DNA from: Buddleja alternifolia
Lineage: Eukaryota; Streptophyta; Magnoliopsida; Lamiales; Scrophulariaceae
DNA length: 64,000 nt
Reading direction: 5' to 3'
Assembly: GCA_019426215.1 (NCBI GenBank)
Contig: CM033402.1
Location: forward strand, 19,659,104-19,723,103
Shown here one piece after another: positions 42,823 through 54,635 of the stretch (positions are counted from its first letter, which is position 1; each line of letters starts with the position of its first letter). The translations under genes were made by a program, and so were the position numbers. The notes beneath the pieces are model-generated. The model saw nothing but the letters and a program-made list of their open reading frames with translations, was not told the origin of the DNA and did no database searches.

Positions 42823-43629
42823 TCAACAGAACCTTTGTCTCTTCACCAAACGAAAACAACCGTTATCATTAACAATGCCAGAAGATATGATTGAACCATT
42901 AGTATAATTCGACATAGGAACTTGGGCGGATCCACAAGACATTTGAGCATAAGGCTGCGAATTAAGTGAACTCGCGATTACTCGGCCCACATTTAAAACC
43001 GGTTTCTGCTCACGTGAATCGCAGCCGTTGATAGAAACAGGAGGTATCTGAAAAGGCTGAAGCTGAGGAGGATTACGCCACCTAGGCAACGGCCCCGCCA
43101 ACAGAAGCGTCTGAAGCAGCGGGCCCGCCTCAAGAACAGCCTGCAAAAACTTTCCTTTCTGAGGCAGAACTCTTTTCATTGCAAGACTGTCTATGATCAG
43201 AGACCCTTGATCAATTTTCAAGAGTGATGAAGCGTTGGAGTTCTCTACGAATGGCTGGTTGACAACTAAGTCGTGTGACCGATAGTTGTTGTACGGTTCG
43301 GAGAGGCTGTTTGATTCAGTTATGGATGAATTTGGTATTTGAGCAGTGTTGTTGTTGAGTAAGTTCTGGAGTTGGGTTTTGGCTTCATCTCTTTGATGAA
43401 TGGCATACTTGAGAAGGTGTATTAGCTCCTTCACATATTCATTGTTTTTCTTCATTTCATCCTTCATTTCGGCCTTTAACTTGTCCAGTTCGAAAGTAGT
43501 TAACATAAGCTTCTGCCCCAATTGTTCCATTTCGTTATTCTGATCATTACAAATAAGAGGCAAAATTGTTAGAATGAAGGGAGGGGAGGAGGACAGAGAA
43601 ATTGCACTACAACAACAACATTCTTCCAT
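42823..43629 (-). CDS. DUF1635 family protein, intact host gene
   Basis: 268 aa. The N-terminal part (about residues 33-92) is a coiled-coil-like segment typical of DUF1635: LGQKLMLTTFELDKLKAEMK, then ELIHLLKYAIHQRDEAKTQL. Near residues 155-200 is the second conserved block LPQKGKFLQAVLEAGPLLQT then AGPLPRWRNPP and FQIPPVSI. The end KRQRFC is basic, as in family members. The function of the family is poorly known. The first 33 residues (MEECCCCSAISLSSSPPFIL) are atypical: the DNA from GTAGTG to TTTGTAATGATCAG could be a short in-frame intron, giving a shorter N-terminus. This is the only apparently intact non-transposon gene of the window. A TATA box lies about 160 bp upstream. Confidence 0.85.
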   Translation of the reverse strand: MEECCCCSAISLSSSPPFILTILPLICNDQNNEMEQLGQKLMLTTFELDKLKAEMKDEMKKNNEYVKELIHLLKYAIHQRDEAKTQLQNLLNNNTAQIPNSSITESNSLSEPYNNYRSHDLVVNQPFVENSNASSLLKIDQGSLIIDSLAMKRVLPQKGKFLQAVLEAGPLLQTLLLAGPLPRWRNPPQLQPFQIPPVSINGCDSREQKPVLNVGRVIASSLNSQPYAQMSCGSAQVPMSNYTNGSIISSGIVNDNGCFRLVKRQRFC

Positions 43630-44664
43630 AGTTGTTTGAATAATGAGAGCTAGATGAGATAATTTGTTATATTGGAATCACAAACAAATCCAAAGATAAA
43701 CTAATGTTGTTTGAAAAATAGATCAAATTGTGTTTGTTTTATAAGCACAATAAAGAATTGTAGAAGATGAATGATGAAAGCATGAACTATATATATGTCA
43801 AAACAAAACAAGAAATGAAGATGTATATATCCACCTCTTCATATCCCCACAAAGAAGCCATCTCCCCCATTACTTCTCAAATGAACACTACTTAATTTCT
43901 TGAAAAGTGTCAAAGAATAAAAATGAACTTTAGTGAGGAAAATATTTGGGAGAAAAGAAAAGGGAGTGTGAAAAACAAGAATTTGATTCTTATATATATA
44001 GAATGAAGAGGCTCATTTAAAGACAACGAATAAGAAAAATGCATACAAGTCAATTCACATTCATATCATTATTTTGAGAGACAAAAGAAAAAACTAATAT
44101 GGAATCTATAAAACCTTCCAACTAAAAAAATGGGACCCCCATATTACTCTCAAATTCTCATGAAAAATTCAAATATGCAAATTCATAGCGACCTTGTCTT
44201 CTCTTGCTATATTATAAGGAAATACATCAATTACTATTTTTTACGTTTTTTCCTTATTTATTCCCTCACACTAGCTAGCTTAGCTTATTTTAATCTTAAA
44301 GGTGAATGTAAAAAGCAAGTTGTTGATTACGCGGTTTTGTTAGTTAAAAAAGGCAATGAACAATGGAGATTCCTTTAATTATGTTATTTTCTATTTTTAC
44401 TTTTTAATAATTAGCCTTCAACCTTTTAGCTTTTTCCTATTCCTTTTCCCTCTCTTTTTTAAAGCTTTTTCTAATGTACATTTTTTGTTTTGAGGAGTGA
44501 GGACGAAACTAACTAGATCTACATGAATATTATGCTAGAACCACAATAAGATTAATTATTTACTATAATGCTATCAATTAATTTAATTCAATCCTTCTAA
44601 TTTCACATATGGCGCTTGAATGATGCTGTCAAAATCCTAAACTGGATAGGGCGCACTTAAATTT
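43630..44664 (-). promoter_or_regulatory. Upstream region of the DUF1635 gene
   Basis: On the minus strand TATATATAG lies at 43796-43788, about 160 bp before the ATG. The rest is AT-rich with no other gene. Confidence 0.5.
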
Positions 44665-44963
44665 TAGTGATAAGAATTTTTGTTTTGTTACAAAAATAGG
44701 TTTTACGTGTTTAATGGTAACAAAATTTGTATAGAAGGTTCACACTTTTGATAGTCAGTAAGAAGAGAATTGTTGTCATTATTGACAAATAGTGACACGC
44801 CTTTAATGACAACTTCGTGAGAACAATTATAGATGTCACTCTATTTGTAGTATTATATTGTTATTAAATTTTCACTATAAATATGTCACTAATTGTCAAT
44901 AGTGACAAGTTTAAAAAAATTCTTGCCATTAAATTTTTTATTGTGACAAAACAAAAATTACTA
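44665..44963. mobile_element. Fold-back MITE-like element
   Basis: The left end TAGTGATAAGAATTTTTGTT is inverted at the right end (CAAAACAAAAATTACTA), and inside there are GTCACTAATTGTCAATAGTG hairpin words. The inner words resemble the ends of the MITE at 19077. No target duplication is assigned. Confidence 0.5.
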
Positions 44964-45974
44964 CTCATTATATATATCATATTACTGTCACTCATTATAT
45001 TCCCTTCGTCGTTGCCGGACGCCAATCTAGGTCTGTCAATGGGTGGATCTTATGTACCCAAATCGAGATCCAGACTCAAATATAGAGATTGAGTCTAGAC
45101 CCAGACCCAGACCCAAAGCTTAGCTCAAGGCTCAAAATTTAAATCAGAACCCAAGTCCAAACTATCATTACAATATATACACATCATACTCCCTCCGCCG
45201 TTGCCGGACTCTGATCCATCGTCGTCAGCCGCTGCCGAATGCCGCTCCACCGCCATCCGCCGTGGTTATTCCTCCTACCCTCCCACCGCCGTTCCCCCTA
45301 CTCCCATTCTGTTGCCGCCCCTCCCTTCTCCTGTCTTCGGCGACGCCCTTTCTGTCTCTGGCACCACCCCTCCATCTCGATCTCTTCTTTCCGTATACAT
45401 TTAAATATTATATCTATGTACTTAAATATGATTTGATGATATATATATATATACCGTTAAAAGCTCTATTTTTGGTGACATAAATATACAAATTTGACTT
45501 TATAAAAACATATATATATATATATATTAATATTATAATAAATACATATATATTTATATATAGATAGTTACTTTTTTTATTTTTGGTGACAATAAATATT
45601 GAAATCTGATTTTATAAATATATACATAATATCTTTTATAAATTTTATATCTATGTATACATTTAGATTTAATTAATATACATATATATTTTAATATTAA
45701 GTATAATTTTTCACATATTTATTTTAATATTATATATATATATGTATTCAGATTTCATATTACGTTCTATCAAAAAAAAAAAATTCATATTACATATATA
45801 TTTTTATATTTTAATAGTTACTTAAAAAGCAAAACATGAGTACATAAAACAAAAGAAACAAATAGATTGGATCTAGGACTATACCTAAACTCATACAGAA
45901 ACCCAATACTTTGGGTCTTAGGCACAATATTTGGATCTAAGTTTGGACCCAAAGTTTTGGGTCTGGTAAGACCT
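44964..45974. other. GC-rich CCGCCGTTGCCGG block and AT-rich repeat
   Basis: 45001-45380 is unusually GC-rich (CCGCCGTTGCCGGAC twice), like a retroelement or gene leader. 45360-45745 is the second copy of 40509-40890. Short open frames here are low-complexity and not supported as genes. Confidence 0.55.
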
Positions 45975-46171
45975 ACCAACAAGGTCCAGCATAGTTGGTA
46001 TATATTTGGGTTTCTTAAATATTTGTCCAGGGTTTGATTCCTGGCGTTGTGTGTAGAAAAGACTTTGTTGGGAGAAATAAAACTCACTTTGGTGATCTCT
46101 ACGCCTCGAAGGGAAATAGTCTCATGCGTCAAACTGAGGGAAACCCTGATATATACTTAAAAAAAAAAAAA
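45975..46171 (+). mobile_element. tRNA-derived SINE
   Basis: A tRNA-like head has an A box near 45992-46000 (TAGTTGGTA) and a B box at 46031-46041 (GGTTTGATTCC, consensus GGTTCGANNCC), with the usual 30-40 bp spacing. A unique body follows and the element ends in an A13 tail at 46159-46171. No clear target duplication. Confidence 0.75.
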
Positions 46172-46538
46172 TGTGGTAATTTTAATATTATAATTTAAAA
46201 TTTTATCACTAATATTACATTTTGATTTAGCCTTTTGAGGCGGAAGACTACTCTTCAGAAAGGATTTCTAACGCGTAAATATTGAACATGTGAGTTGGAT
46301 TGCACACTAGAGAAATGAATAAAGATACGTATGTTACTTATTATTACTTATTATTTATCACTCTTCAAATACAAAGTAAGAACGCATTAGAGAGGATGTA
46401 TAAATGTATCTTTCACCTTGGGATCTGTAGTGTATTTAACTATTTATAAGGAAATTGTTCGGAATCTTGTAATTAGATTTTAATTATGATAATAGGTTTG
46501 AATGCTAGACTCATCAATAATTGTAATTTTATATTTTA
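46172..46538. other. AT-rich, no feature recognised
   Basis: Nothing supported. Confidence 0.5.
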
Positions 46539-47145
46539 GGAAAAAATATTAAAACTTCTCAAAAATAAATTTTTGTATCTAAAAAACCCATGAAAATATT
46601 TTTCAACCTCAAAAACTCATTTTACAAACTTTTTATTCCATAAAATCCAAATTTTAGGATTAACAACTTTTTGGACTAAATTACCCTTCATTTATTAAGT
46701 TAAGAATTGATTAATTAATTTTCTTTATCCAATATCTTTTCTTTTAAATTGATAAATAGTATAATACAAATTTTATTTTTTAATATTAAATATTTTAAAT
46801 ATTTTATATAATTTAATTTTTGCTTTAATCTGGTAATTATCTAAAATATATATTCTAATAATTTTTTAAAAAGAGTTAAAAATTTTAAAAAGGGTCTAAG
46901 AATAAAATTAATTAGTATTGATTATCAATACAAAAGTTCTAAATAAATAAAATTCTACAGCAAGCTACAATTGATTAATTTTTAATCTAGAAGACTAAGT
47001 GCGGTTAAGTCCATACATTTATTGACCCTAAATTTTGGGGGGTTTGGAATGAATAGTTGGTGGAATTAGCTTTTTGGATTGAAAAATATCTTCATGGGTT
47101 TTGGGATACAAAAATTTATTTTAGGTGGGTTTTATTAATTTACCC
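46539..47145. mobile_element. Fold-back MULE-type MITE with long TIRs
   Basis: The left 125 bp and the inverted right 125 bp match (AAATAAATTTTTGTATC, AACCCATGAA-ATATTTTTCAA). The right end inverted starts GGGTAAATTAATAAAACC, typical for Mutator-like ends. Flanks ATATTTTAG and TATATTTAG may be a worn 9-bp target duplication. Confidence 0.7.
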
Positions 47146-47221
47146 TATATTTAGAAGAACAAGGTTTTAGGAGACTACATCAACTGGTGTTCAACTAAAG
47201 TAGACTGATCACACTTAATTA

Positions 47222-47462
47222 CAGGGTGTTTGGCTAAGCTTATCCAAAACATCTTATAAGCTCCTACATCTTATAAGATGTTTAAAAAAAAGTGGGGGTG
47301 AGTTACTTTTTTAAAACCAGCTTATAAGATCCAAACAGCTTATTTTTTAGTCTTATAAGCTGGTTTTTAAAAGAAATTACCAAATAAATTTATAGAGTTT
47401 ATAAGCTCTAAAACATCTTATAAGATGTTTAGAGGAGCATATAAGCTTAGCCAAACACCCTC
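47222..47462. mobile_element. hAT-type MITE
   Basis: Terminal inverted repeats CAGGGTGTTTGGCTAAGC and its near-inverse GCTTAGCCAAACACCCTC. Internal inverted words ACATCTTATAAGATGTTT. Flanks CTTAATTA and TTATTATA are only loosely like an 8-bp duplication. Confidence 0.75.
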
Positions 47463-47924
47463 TTATTATATTAAGCATTTTAGAGTGCTCAAAAGCCAAA
47501 AACCATTCAAGTCCGAAATTATCAATTCCAAAGGACTTTCAAAATCTAGACAAAGTGACATTGTACAATAGATGAAAAAGTTATACTTTATAAGGAGAAT
47601 CAAATTTGCTAATTCCTCTGTTGGGCAATAATTTGTAGTTATATTTGATACTAACAAGTAACACATGCAATAATTAATTTGGTTTTGTTCCAAACCTAAA
47701 AGATGTCATATATATAGCGATTGATCATCTAGTAATTATTATGTAAGATATTAACACGTATCCAGTCTCCATAAACCAAATTATATATGAATGTGATCCC
47801 AAGGCCAGAAGAAATTCGGGTTCATAGGATTAGTGCCGTATTTTAATATTTCTTATGTAGAAAAGAACAAGAAAAAGAAAAGAGTCTGACATAAACACAA
47901 TGAACATGGATATATATATATATA
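47463..47924. other. Intergenic, no feature recognised
   Basis: Nothing supported. Confidence 0.5.
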
Positions 47925-48289
47925 GGTTAAATTCCACCCAACCCCCTGTGATATACGTTATTATCACTCCACCTCCCTGTGATAAAAAAATTATCAACTT
48001 AACACCCTGTGAAAAAATTAAAGATGCAATTTAGCTCCCTACACGCCTCACTCGTGTGTCGTGAGACTGGTGATCGAATTTCAATTAATTAAAGACTATT
48101 TTGCCCCTAATCTTACAACCGTCGGATCTGATCTACTAAATCAACGGTTCATATTAAATAATCTTATTTTACATAAATATACATTTTTTTTTACTATTTT
48201 TTATAATTTGAAAATTATCAAAGATGTTTAAAAATATATATTAATATTATATATATATAGAAGTGTGTGTGTGTATATATATATATCCC

Positions 48290-49020
48290 TATAAATACAA
48301 ATCCTCCATCAGCACCGTCCCCCGCCGCTGCCGTGTTGTACTTCGCAACCACTTCATCCCCAAACTCACCACCATTTTCACCATTTCAGCCCCAAAACCA
48401 CCACCATCCTATTTCAGCCCCAAAATCGCCACCCAAGCCCAACCATTTTAGCCCCCAAACTTGTAATTGCAGGTGATCGGTGGTCGGCGGTGGGCTTGGG
48501 GATGCCGTATTTTATCCAAGCCGTCTCCGCCATTTCTGATACTCCGAAAACTCTTCGTACTCTATCAACTTCGCCTTCCTCTTACTATCGCCGCCGTTAC
48601 TCGCCGCCGCCGGTTGCCTCGATAAGCTGACGGAGCTTTTCACGCTTCGTCTCTTCATTTCTACATATCTTACTCTCTTTTTGTGTATATATATAGATAT
48701 ATTATATATATATATGTGTGTCTCTGCACTATACTCGACCGAAAAAGGACACTGGAGCTCTCTCTTCGCCGGCGCCGATTGTATGTATATATGTATAGCT
48801 GTATGCCAAGTTGGTTACGTCACACTAGCCCCAAGCCCACCCCAAACCCGACGGCGGCTCGATCTGAAAATGGAGGTGGTGGCAGCCAGATCTGTAAAGG
48901 TGGAGTTGGCGGCAGGAGTAGTGGTGATAATGGGGCCGACTAGGGACTGGCGGCGCGGCGGTGGTAACGGCGGAGGCAACGGTGGATGGAACTTGGAAGG
49001 TGGAGGGGCTGACCGGTAAT
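48290..49020. other. GC-rich interior of the non-autonomous MULE, possible captured sequence
   Basis: Pro-rich and Gly-rich open frames and CCGCCGCCG words contrast with the AT-rich termini. GC-rich inserts are typical of Pack-MULE captures, but I recognise no protein. Confidence 0.4.
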
Positions 49021-49158
49021 GGTGAATGAAGATGGGGAAGAAGAAGATGAAAATAAAAATTAAACTAAAAAGGTAAATAAATATTAAAATATAAAATAAT
49101 AGAAATCATATAAAAAATTAGAGTAAATATTAGTGTAAATATTTTCAATAAGTAAGTG

Positions 49159-50705
49159 TGATATATGTTATTTTTACACTAGTTTTCCCCCGTTTATCGA
49201 CTTAGTTTTGATTGTTGCCTTGATAATTTGATCACATATGATGCTTTGACCCTTGTTTTCTCATATTTTATAGAATAACATAACATTTAGAGGAAAAGAA
49301 CAAGGATTGAGGGTAAATCATGCATAAAGATACAAACTGTCTGCGCAGTGCTAGAGTTTATGGAATAGATTTCTCTACCCATGTCCAAATTACACACTTC
49401 TTATACCAATGGAAATATAAGAGGCAAAGGTACATTTCTTATGTTGAATACAAAGATCAGATATGTAGGGAAGGAGGTGAAAACGTCATCGGAAGAGACG
49501 TCTTACGATGGAGTTTTCTCATTCAGTGACTTGTGAGACACTTTTGTCATCTTTAACGTTTGATTTAGGCCCTAGTGTCTTCTTGAGAGTTGTAGATATT
49601 TGTTTTAGGATTCTACAGCATCTTGAATTAGTGTATTCCGACATCGGTAGAGAAAGTTATGCGAAGTTTACCAAAACTGGCTGGAGCAGCAGGGGGCGAA
49701 CGCCGCGGCGTTTGAGGCAGCGGGTTGGTCTATAAATACCCCTTTTAGCCATTTGTTACCCTAACTCACCATAGATAGCAGCAGCCACACCAAAAGAGAG
49801 GGAGAGGGAGCTTGGGAGAGTGATTTTGAAGGTCAAAACGTCTACTTGAAGACCCGGATTCGTGAGAAGACGGAGAATTCAACGAGAAATCCACATCTCT
49901 ACAAGAATTAGGGAGTTTTTACATATTTATTTCTTAAATTTGTTCAAACCTCTTATGACTTGTATGATTTATATTTGCACTTTTGACATGAATATGAGCT
50001 AAACTTGTTTGATTGAGGCCATGCATAGGCCATTTATGTTATTTTGATTGTTGATTTGTTGGTGTTTATTGGATTAATTTTGGTTTTAGCTATGTATTCA
50101 ATAGTTGAGCTCAATGCTTCGCTTGTTTGATCACCAAGTGTTCGATAAAATGCCTAGGTTAGAGATCGAGAGATAATAACCTAGGGAAGATATAAACATT
50201 GAATACCCTATAGTTAAACCGACTAGAGATAGACTCGGTTTCTTTAGGTGGCTTTCCATTCACGTGGGGAATTCCTAGACCTTAAATGCATCTTTGTTAA
50301 GACGGATTTTCATATAGAGATATATAGGAAATCGTTAACTAAGGTAGGGTTGCTATGCCAAGAGATTGGGTAGTACGTATGTTAGGGAATTTCGCCTTGG
50401 CTAAATCCATCTAATAATCCAATAGAACCTTAATCAACATCGAAATACATAAATGGTTGAACCATGTGCCTTAATCGCTTCTCTTCTATCGTTTCTTCCA
50501 CTTATTTGGTTATAAACTATTTTAGTAATTAACTTAAGTAATTAGTGAATCAACCTTTTATCGACCGATTTAACTTAGAATTGAGTAATATAGTAGTCTT
50601 GGTACTTAGATTATAGTTGTCCCTGCGGATACGATAACCCCGGACTTAACCATCCACTTTACTACTTACGCGACCTAGTTCTCTTGCTAGGATTTTGTCG
50701 TGTCA
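49159..50705 (+). repeat. Athila-like solo LTR with AAGTG target duplication
   Basis: Starts TGATATATGTTATTTTTACA and ends GATTTTGTCGTGTCA, 1547 bp, flanked by AAGTG at 49154-49158 and 50706-50710. Its end (CCACTTTACTACTTACGCG then CGTGTCA) parallels the other Athila-like LTRs. No internal region remains, so it arose by LTR-LTR recombination. Confidence 0.88.
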
Positions 50706-50868
50706 AAGTGTATTTTGGTCTTTACAGAATTTTTTACAGGCAAAAATATTTGAGGGAGGTGGCGTGCATCATTTATATTTTTATAGGGGGTTAACATGAT
50801 AAATTTTTTTTCACAGGGGGTGGAGTGATAATAACGTATATCACAGGGGGGTTGGATGTAATTTACCC

Positions 50869-51728
50869 TATATATATATATATATATATGAGGTATTTGG
50901 ATAAACTACAAATTTCTTATCCCCCGACAAGCCGCTTCCATTTATTTACTGTGCTAATTATTTATTGCAAGGTAAAATATATGTACCTTTTAATTATTGT
51001 TATGACAAAACCATTTAATTTCAGCCACAGAATAACATATCCTGACAATTTTATATATATATATATATATATATATCTTCTAAGTTATTCAATTGTGTTT
51101 CTTGGAGGATCTCTTAATATTACGGAAATAAAACATATGGTTTGGTGTAGTGTAGACGAATTTCATGTAACTTTCATCATCTTAGTAAATTAGAAACTGT
51201 GATTATTTTGGAACTCGAATAAAAAGTAAAGGATTCTTTCATAAGGGTGTTTATATATTGGGCATATATTAGAAGTTGGGGTAACATTAAAATTTACGTT
51301 TGGGAATATCATAAAAAAACTGAGTACACGTACGTTTCGGTGGTCTATTGTGCGAGTGTATTTCAATCTCAATTATTTATTTGTTGTACAACGACTGTTC
51401 CATACAACTTAGGTAGTGCTATAATATTTTCAATCTAATGCTTCATGTTCTTTTTCTACAATTAAATATTTCCAAGAAAAAGACAAAGTAGCTTCTAAAA
51501 AGTATTTATGCTCGTACATGAATATATCTATACTTGAAAACTAATCTATCTGCAAGTGAAGACAAAAATGCTAGTATAGAATAATTATATGTAGAACTTA
51601 ATGTGCAATGTATCCAGCGTCTCTCTTCTCTCTCTCTATATACATCTAACGGTTACACCAGCACAACACGCATACAAACACGCTCACATGCACATATCGT
51701 ATTTGTTATTCCTCACTACCTAGGTTTT

Positions 51729-51764
<36 letters not shown>

Positions 51765-52252
51765 GGGACCCACCGATCGATGCACAGTTGCCCAGGCCCA
51801 GAATATTATTCAACAACTTAAAAGAAAAAAAAATAACTTGATTCAGTTTTGTGGTGTTCGAGATTGATTAGAATTGAAGTTTTTTAATGATTAATTCCAG
51901 CGCTAAATGAGCGACGAAAGTTTTTATTAAACTAGCATCATAGACTATTGATCATAAGTAGGGTTATCCATAGGACGTATCAGTATAAAATGACTCTTTA
52001 TCAAACCACCCCGTATCAATCTCTTCATATTTTTTGGACTTTTGAAAAATTAATATTTTCCCCATTCGTTGAACCAAATTGGGCATTTAATAACAATTTA
52101 GCGTGTTAATCACTGTTACAGCATTCAACGGCCAATCGTAATCATCATCGCTCTTAAATGGGTCATAATACTACTTTATGTAATTTGCGCAAGGAAAAGT
52201 AGGGAAATGAGCAAACCCTTACACTAGGGTCTAAGTCATTATCTCTTTATAC
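50869..52252. other. AT-rich intergenic stretch with (TA)n microsatellites
   Basis: (TA)n runs near 50870-50890, 51053-51076 and 51731-51762. No gene supported. Confidence 0.55.
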
Positions 52253-52560
52253 CACTACAACAGAAATGCTCTGTTGGAACACAGATAAGTGTCCCAATAT
52301 GATACATATTAAGGCGCTTCTAGTTTTTGGGGCACTTATATTAAGCGCCGCGTAGTTTGCCTTCGCGTAAAGTTATGGGATGCTTAAAGCGCCTCTACAT
52401 CATTATGTATCTAGACATTTATATGTGTCTCAATACTGCGATTTTGGGACACTCATATGTGTCCTTACATCCGAATTTAAAAATTCAATTATACCTCTTT
52501 GGAGGCACTTATATGTGTCTTTAAACTTATCGAGACACTAATATATGTCCCATTATTGTG
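52253..52560 (+). mobile_element. CACTA (En/Spm-type) terminus with subterminal palindromes
   Basis: CACTACAACAGAAATGC is a typical CACTA end. It is followed by many GTGTCC/GGACAC words, e.g. GGGACACTCATATGTGTCC, GGCACTTATATGTGTC and GACACTAATATATGTCCC, like the subterminal repeats of this superfamily. The other end was not found; the element may be cut by the LTR at 53082. Confidence 0.7.
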
Positions 52561-52806
52561 TCCGAACTAGGACAATTTGATATTGTACCTAAACCTATGT
52601 CGAAGTTCAATCTCCAATCAAATCATATGAATCCAAACAAAAGATAGCAGATGTAACGAAGGCAATGAAGAATTGCCAAGATCAAAACAAACCAAATTGC
52701 AATATTCATTCATTTGATCAAAAATTCATTGAACAAAGTCAAACAAAAAATGTCTATTAGGAGATGCAAATACAATCACATCTAATATTTTAGTAATACA
52801 AGAGAG
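52561..52806. other. CACTA-adjacent non-coding sequence
   Basis: No feature supported. Confidence 0.4.
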
Positions 52807-52984
52807 TTTCAAATGCAATGCCCCATCTCAAAGTTCTTCTCTATCAAAGACAATAGGCATAATAGAAGCTTCATTTGGCCAAAAGCTCTAGCATGGCCAG
52901 CACCCGGTATTGGATCAATCAATACTTTCATCGAACTTGATCTGCATATAAGAGGATGTTCACCAATATCACAAGTAATTCGTT

Positions 52985-52985
<1 letters not shown>
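52807..52985 (-). pseudogene. Unidentified exon-like ORF
   Basis: The minus strand reads ITCDIGEHPLICRSSSMKVL, then IDPIPGAGHARAFGQMKLLL and ends FEMGHCI-stop. The composition is protein-like, but I do not recognise it. It may belong to the CACTA element or a captured gene; its 5' side runs into the (CA)n repeat, so the start is unknown. Confidence 0.3.
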
Positions 52986-53068
<83 letters not shown>

Positions 53069-53069
53069 C
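52986..53069. repeat. Compound microsatellite (CA)n(TA)n(GA)n
   Basis: About 50 bp of CA, then TA and GA repeats. Confidence 0.95.
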
Positions 53070-53081
53070 TCACTTGGTGAG

Positions 53082-54621
53082 TGACACGCGAAATCCTAGC
53101 AAGTATACTAGGTTGTGCAAAGTAATAAAGTGGACTATTTAGCCCGGGGTGTATCATCTCCACAGGGACAATTGGATTCAATGCTCGTAATTGCTATATT
53201 ATCTAACTCTAAGCTAAATCAAATTATAAGATGATGGTTGATTATAGTATGAAAATAATCAAAGACAACTATGTGATAAACAAGATAATAAATCGAATGG
53301 AAAAAGGTGATTGGGTTATGATCCTACTATGTTCTATTCTATGTTCAAGAACTTTCAATTATCCGGATTCTTAGAACGTTCTTGTTATGGAGAAATCCTC
53401 TAATGTATTTATTATTCAATCTCTTGAAATAACAAGCCTATACTAGTTAACAACTTCCTATATCTCTATAGTGAAGATTGAATTAACTAACATGCATTTA
53501 GGTTCAAAGAAATTCCTTGTTTACGAAGATCCTACATTCAATCGGGTCATCTTATCACAAAAAATCACACAACACAATCGATTCTATCTCTAGTCAATTG
53601 TTACGTTATGATGATTGATTTTTCGATCTCCCTTTATCTATCTCCTCTCGGTCTCAAGACAAAGCATTTTATCAAACACATGGTGATCAAGCATATGCAA
53701 GCATTAAGCACAAAATCAAACATGTAACAAGAATGTAATAAATCCGGAAATTAATGATTCATTAAACACAAAACATCACAAAGTATTCACATAACCCAAT
53801 CAAAAAAATACTTAGCTCATACTTACAACAACAAGTGATTCAACAACTCTACAAGACATAATTGAAATACTAATCAAGAGAAAGAGTTGAATTACTCCCT
53901 ATTATAAAGTGTGAATCCAAGCTTTGATGATGAAAATGAGGATGATGAGGATGATGATGGCTCTTCAAGCTTCCTTAGGACTTCCCATGGCTCCCCCTTG
54001 GTGTTTTAGAGCATGTGTAAGTGTTTTCCAAGAGAAAAGTGTGTTAAAAAGGAAGAAAACGGCGGACTTAATTTTAGGGCTTCGGGAGAATTGGACCACG
54101 GCGCAAACTCTTACCAGACCGTGGCACTATAGGCATGTAGTGCCACGGTCCAATTGTCAAGGTGTGCTGCGGCACGAAAAGTGCGAACCACCATTTTCCG
54201 AATCAAGACCGCGGTCCTGTGCCGCGGTCCTCTGACGCAGAATTCACAGCTTTCGTCTTTTGATCATAACTCTCTCTACAAATGACAGATTGAGGTGCTT
54301 CAAGTTGCTACACGAAGCTAAGAAACAGATCCACAATATTGAAGAAGAAACTTTAGTCTGATTCGGCCTGTAAGAGGACGAAAACCTCATTTCTCTATGA
54401 GCATTGTGTAAACTTTTTCGTCAACTATCTTTGTTTGTTTCTTTCTTCAATTTCAAGCTCAATTTGGATCTCTTTTCTCGTCTTTCATGTGTAAATCAAC
54501 TTTTATCCTACAAAACAAAATTTATACCAATTAAAGCATTATGAGGGATAAAAAATGATCAAAGTAACGATCAAATCATATTACAATGGGGCATAAAATA
54601 CTGTAAAATATGGACTTATCA
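53082..54621 (-). repeat. 3' LTR of element B
   Basis: On + starts TGACACGCGAAATCC and ends AATATGGACTTATCA, 1540 bp. It carries GC-rich inverted words of its own (GACCGCGGTCCTG, GCCGCGGTCC near 54208-54232). Directly right is the PPT (minus AGTTGGGGGGTAGT). Confidence 0.8.
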
Positions 54622-54635
54622 ACTACCCCCCAACT
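54622..54635 (-). promoter_or_regulatory. Polypurine tract of element B
   Basis: Minus strand AGTTGGGGGGTAGT directly before the 3' LTR. Confidence 0.7.

Larger units (their letters stand above)
47925..50868. mobile_element. Non-autonomous MULE with long TIRs, containing a solo LTR
   Basis: The left end GGTTAAATTCCACCCAACC and the inverted right end GGGTAAATTACATCCAACC share about 60 bp (CCCTGTGATATACGTTATTA, TCACTCCACC) followed by weaker similarity. The flanks are (TA)n, so the 9-bp duplication cannot be read. Without the LTR it is about 1.4 kb. It has no transposase. A GC-rich interior (48290-49020) may be a captured gene piece. Confidence 0.8.

Noticed and set aside
45201..45483. Overlapping 65-73 codon frames rich in Pro, Leu and Ser
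   Set aside because: All three frames are open because of base composition; no evidence for a gene.
45818..46132. 104-codon minus frame
   Set aside because: It overlaps the SINE on the opposite strand and has no protein features.
48263..49019. Several Pro-rich and Gly-rich frames
   Set aside because: Overlapping frames in GC-rich low-complexity DNA; none has start context, splice support or a known domain. Kept only as a possible captured segment.
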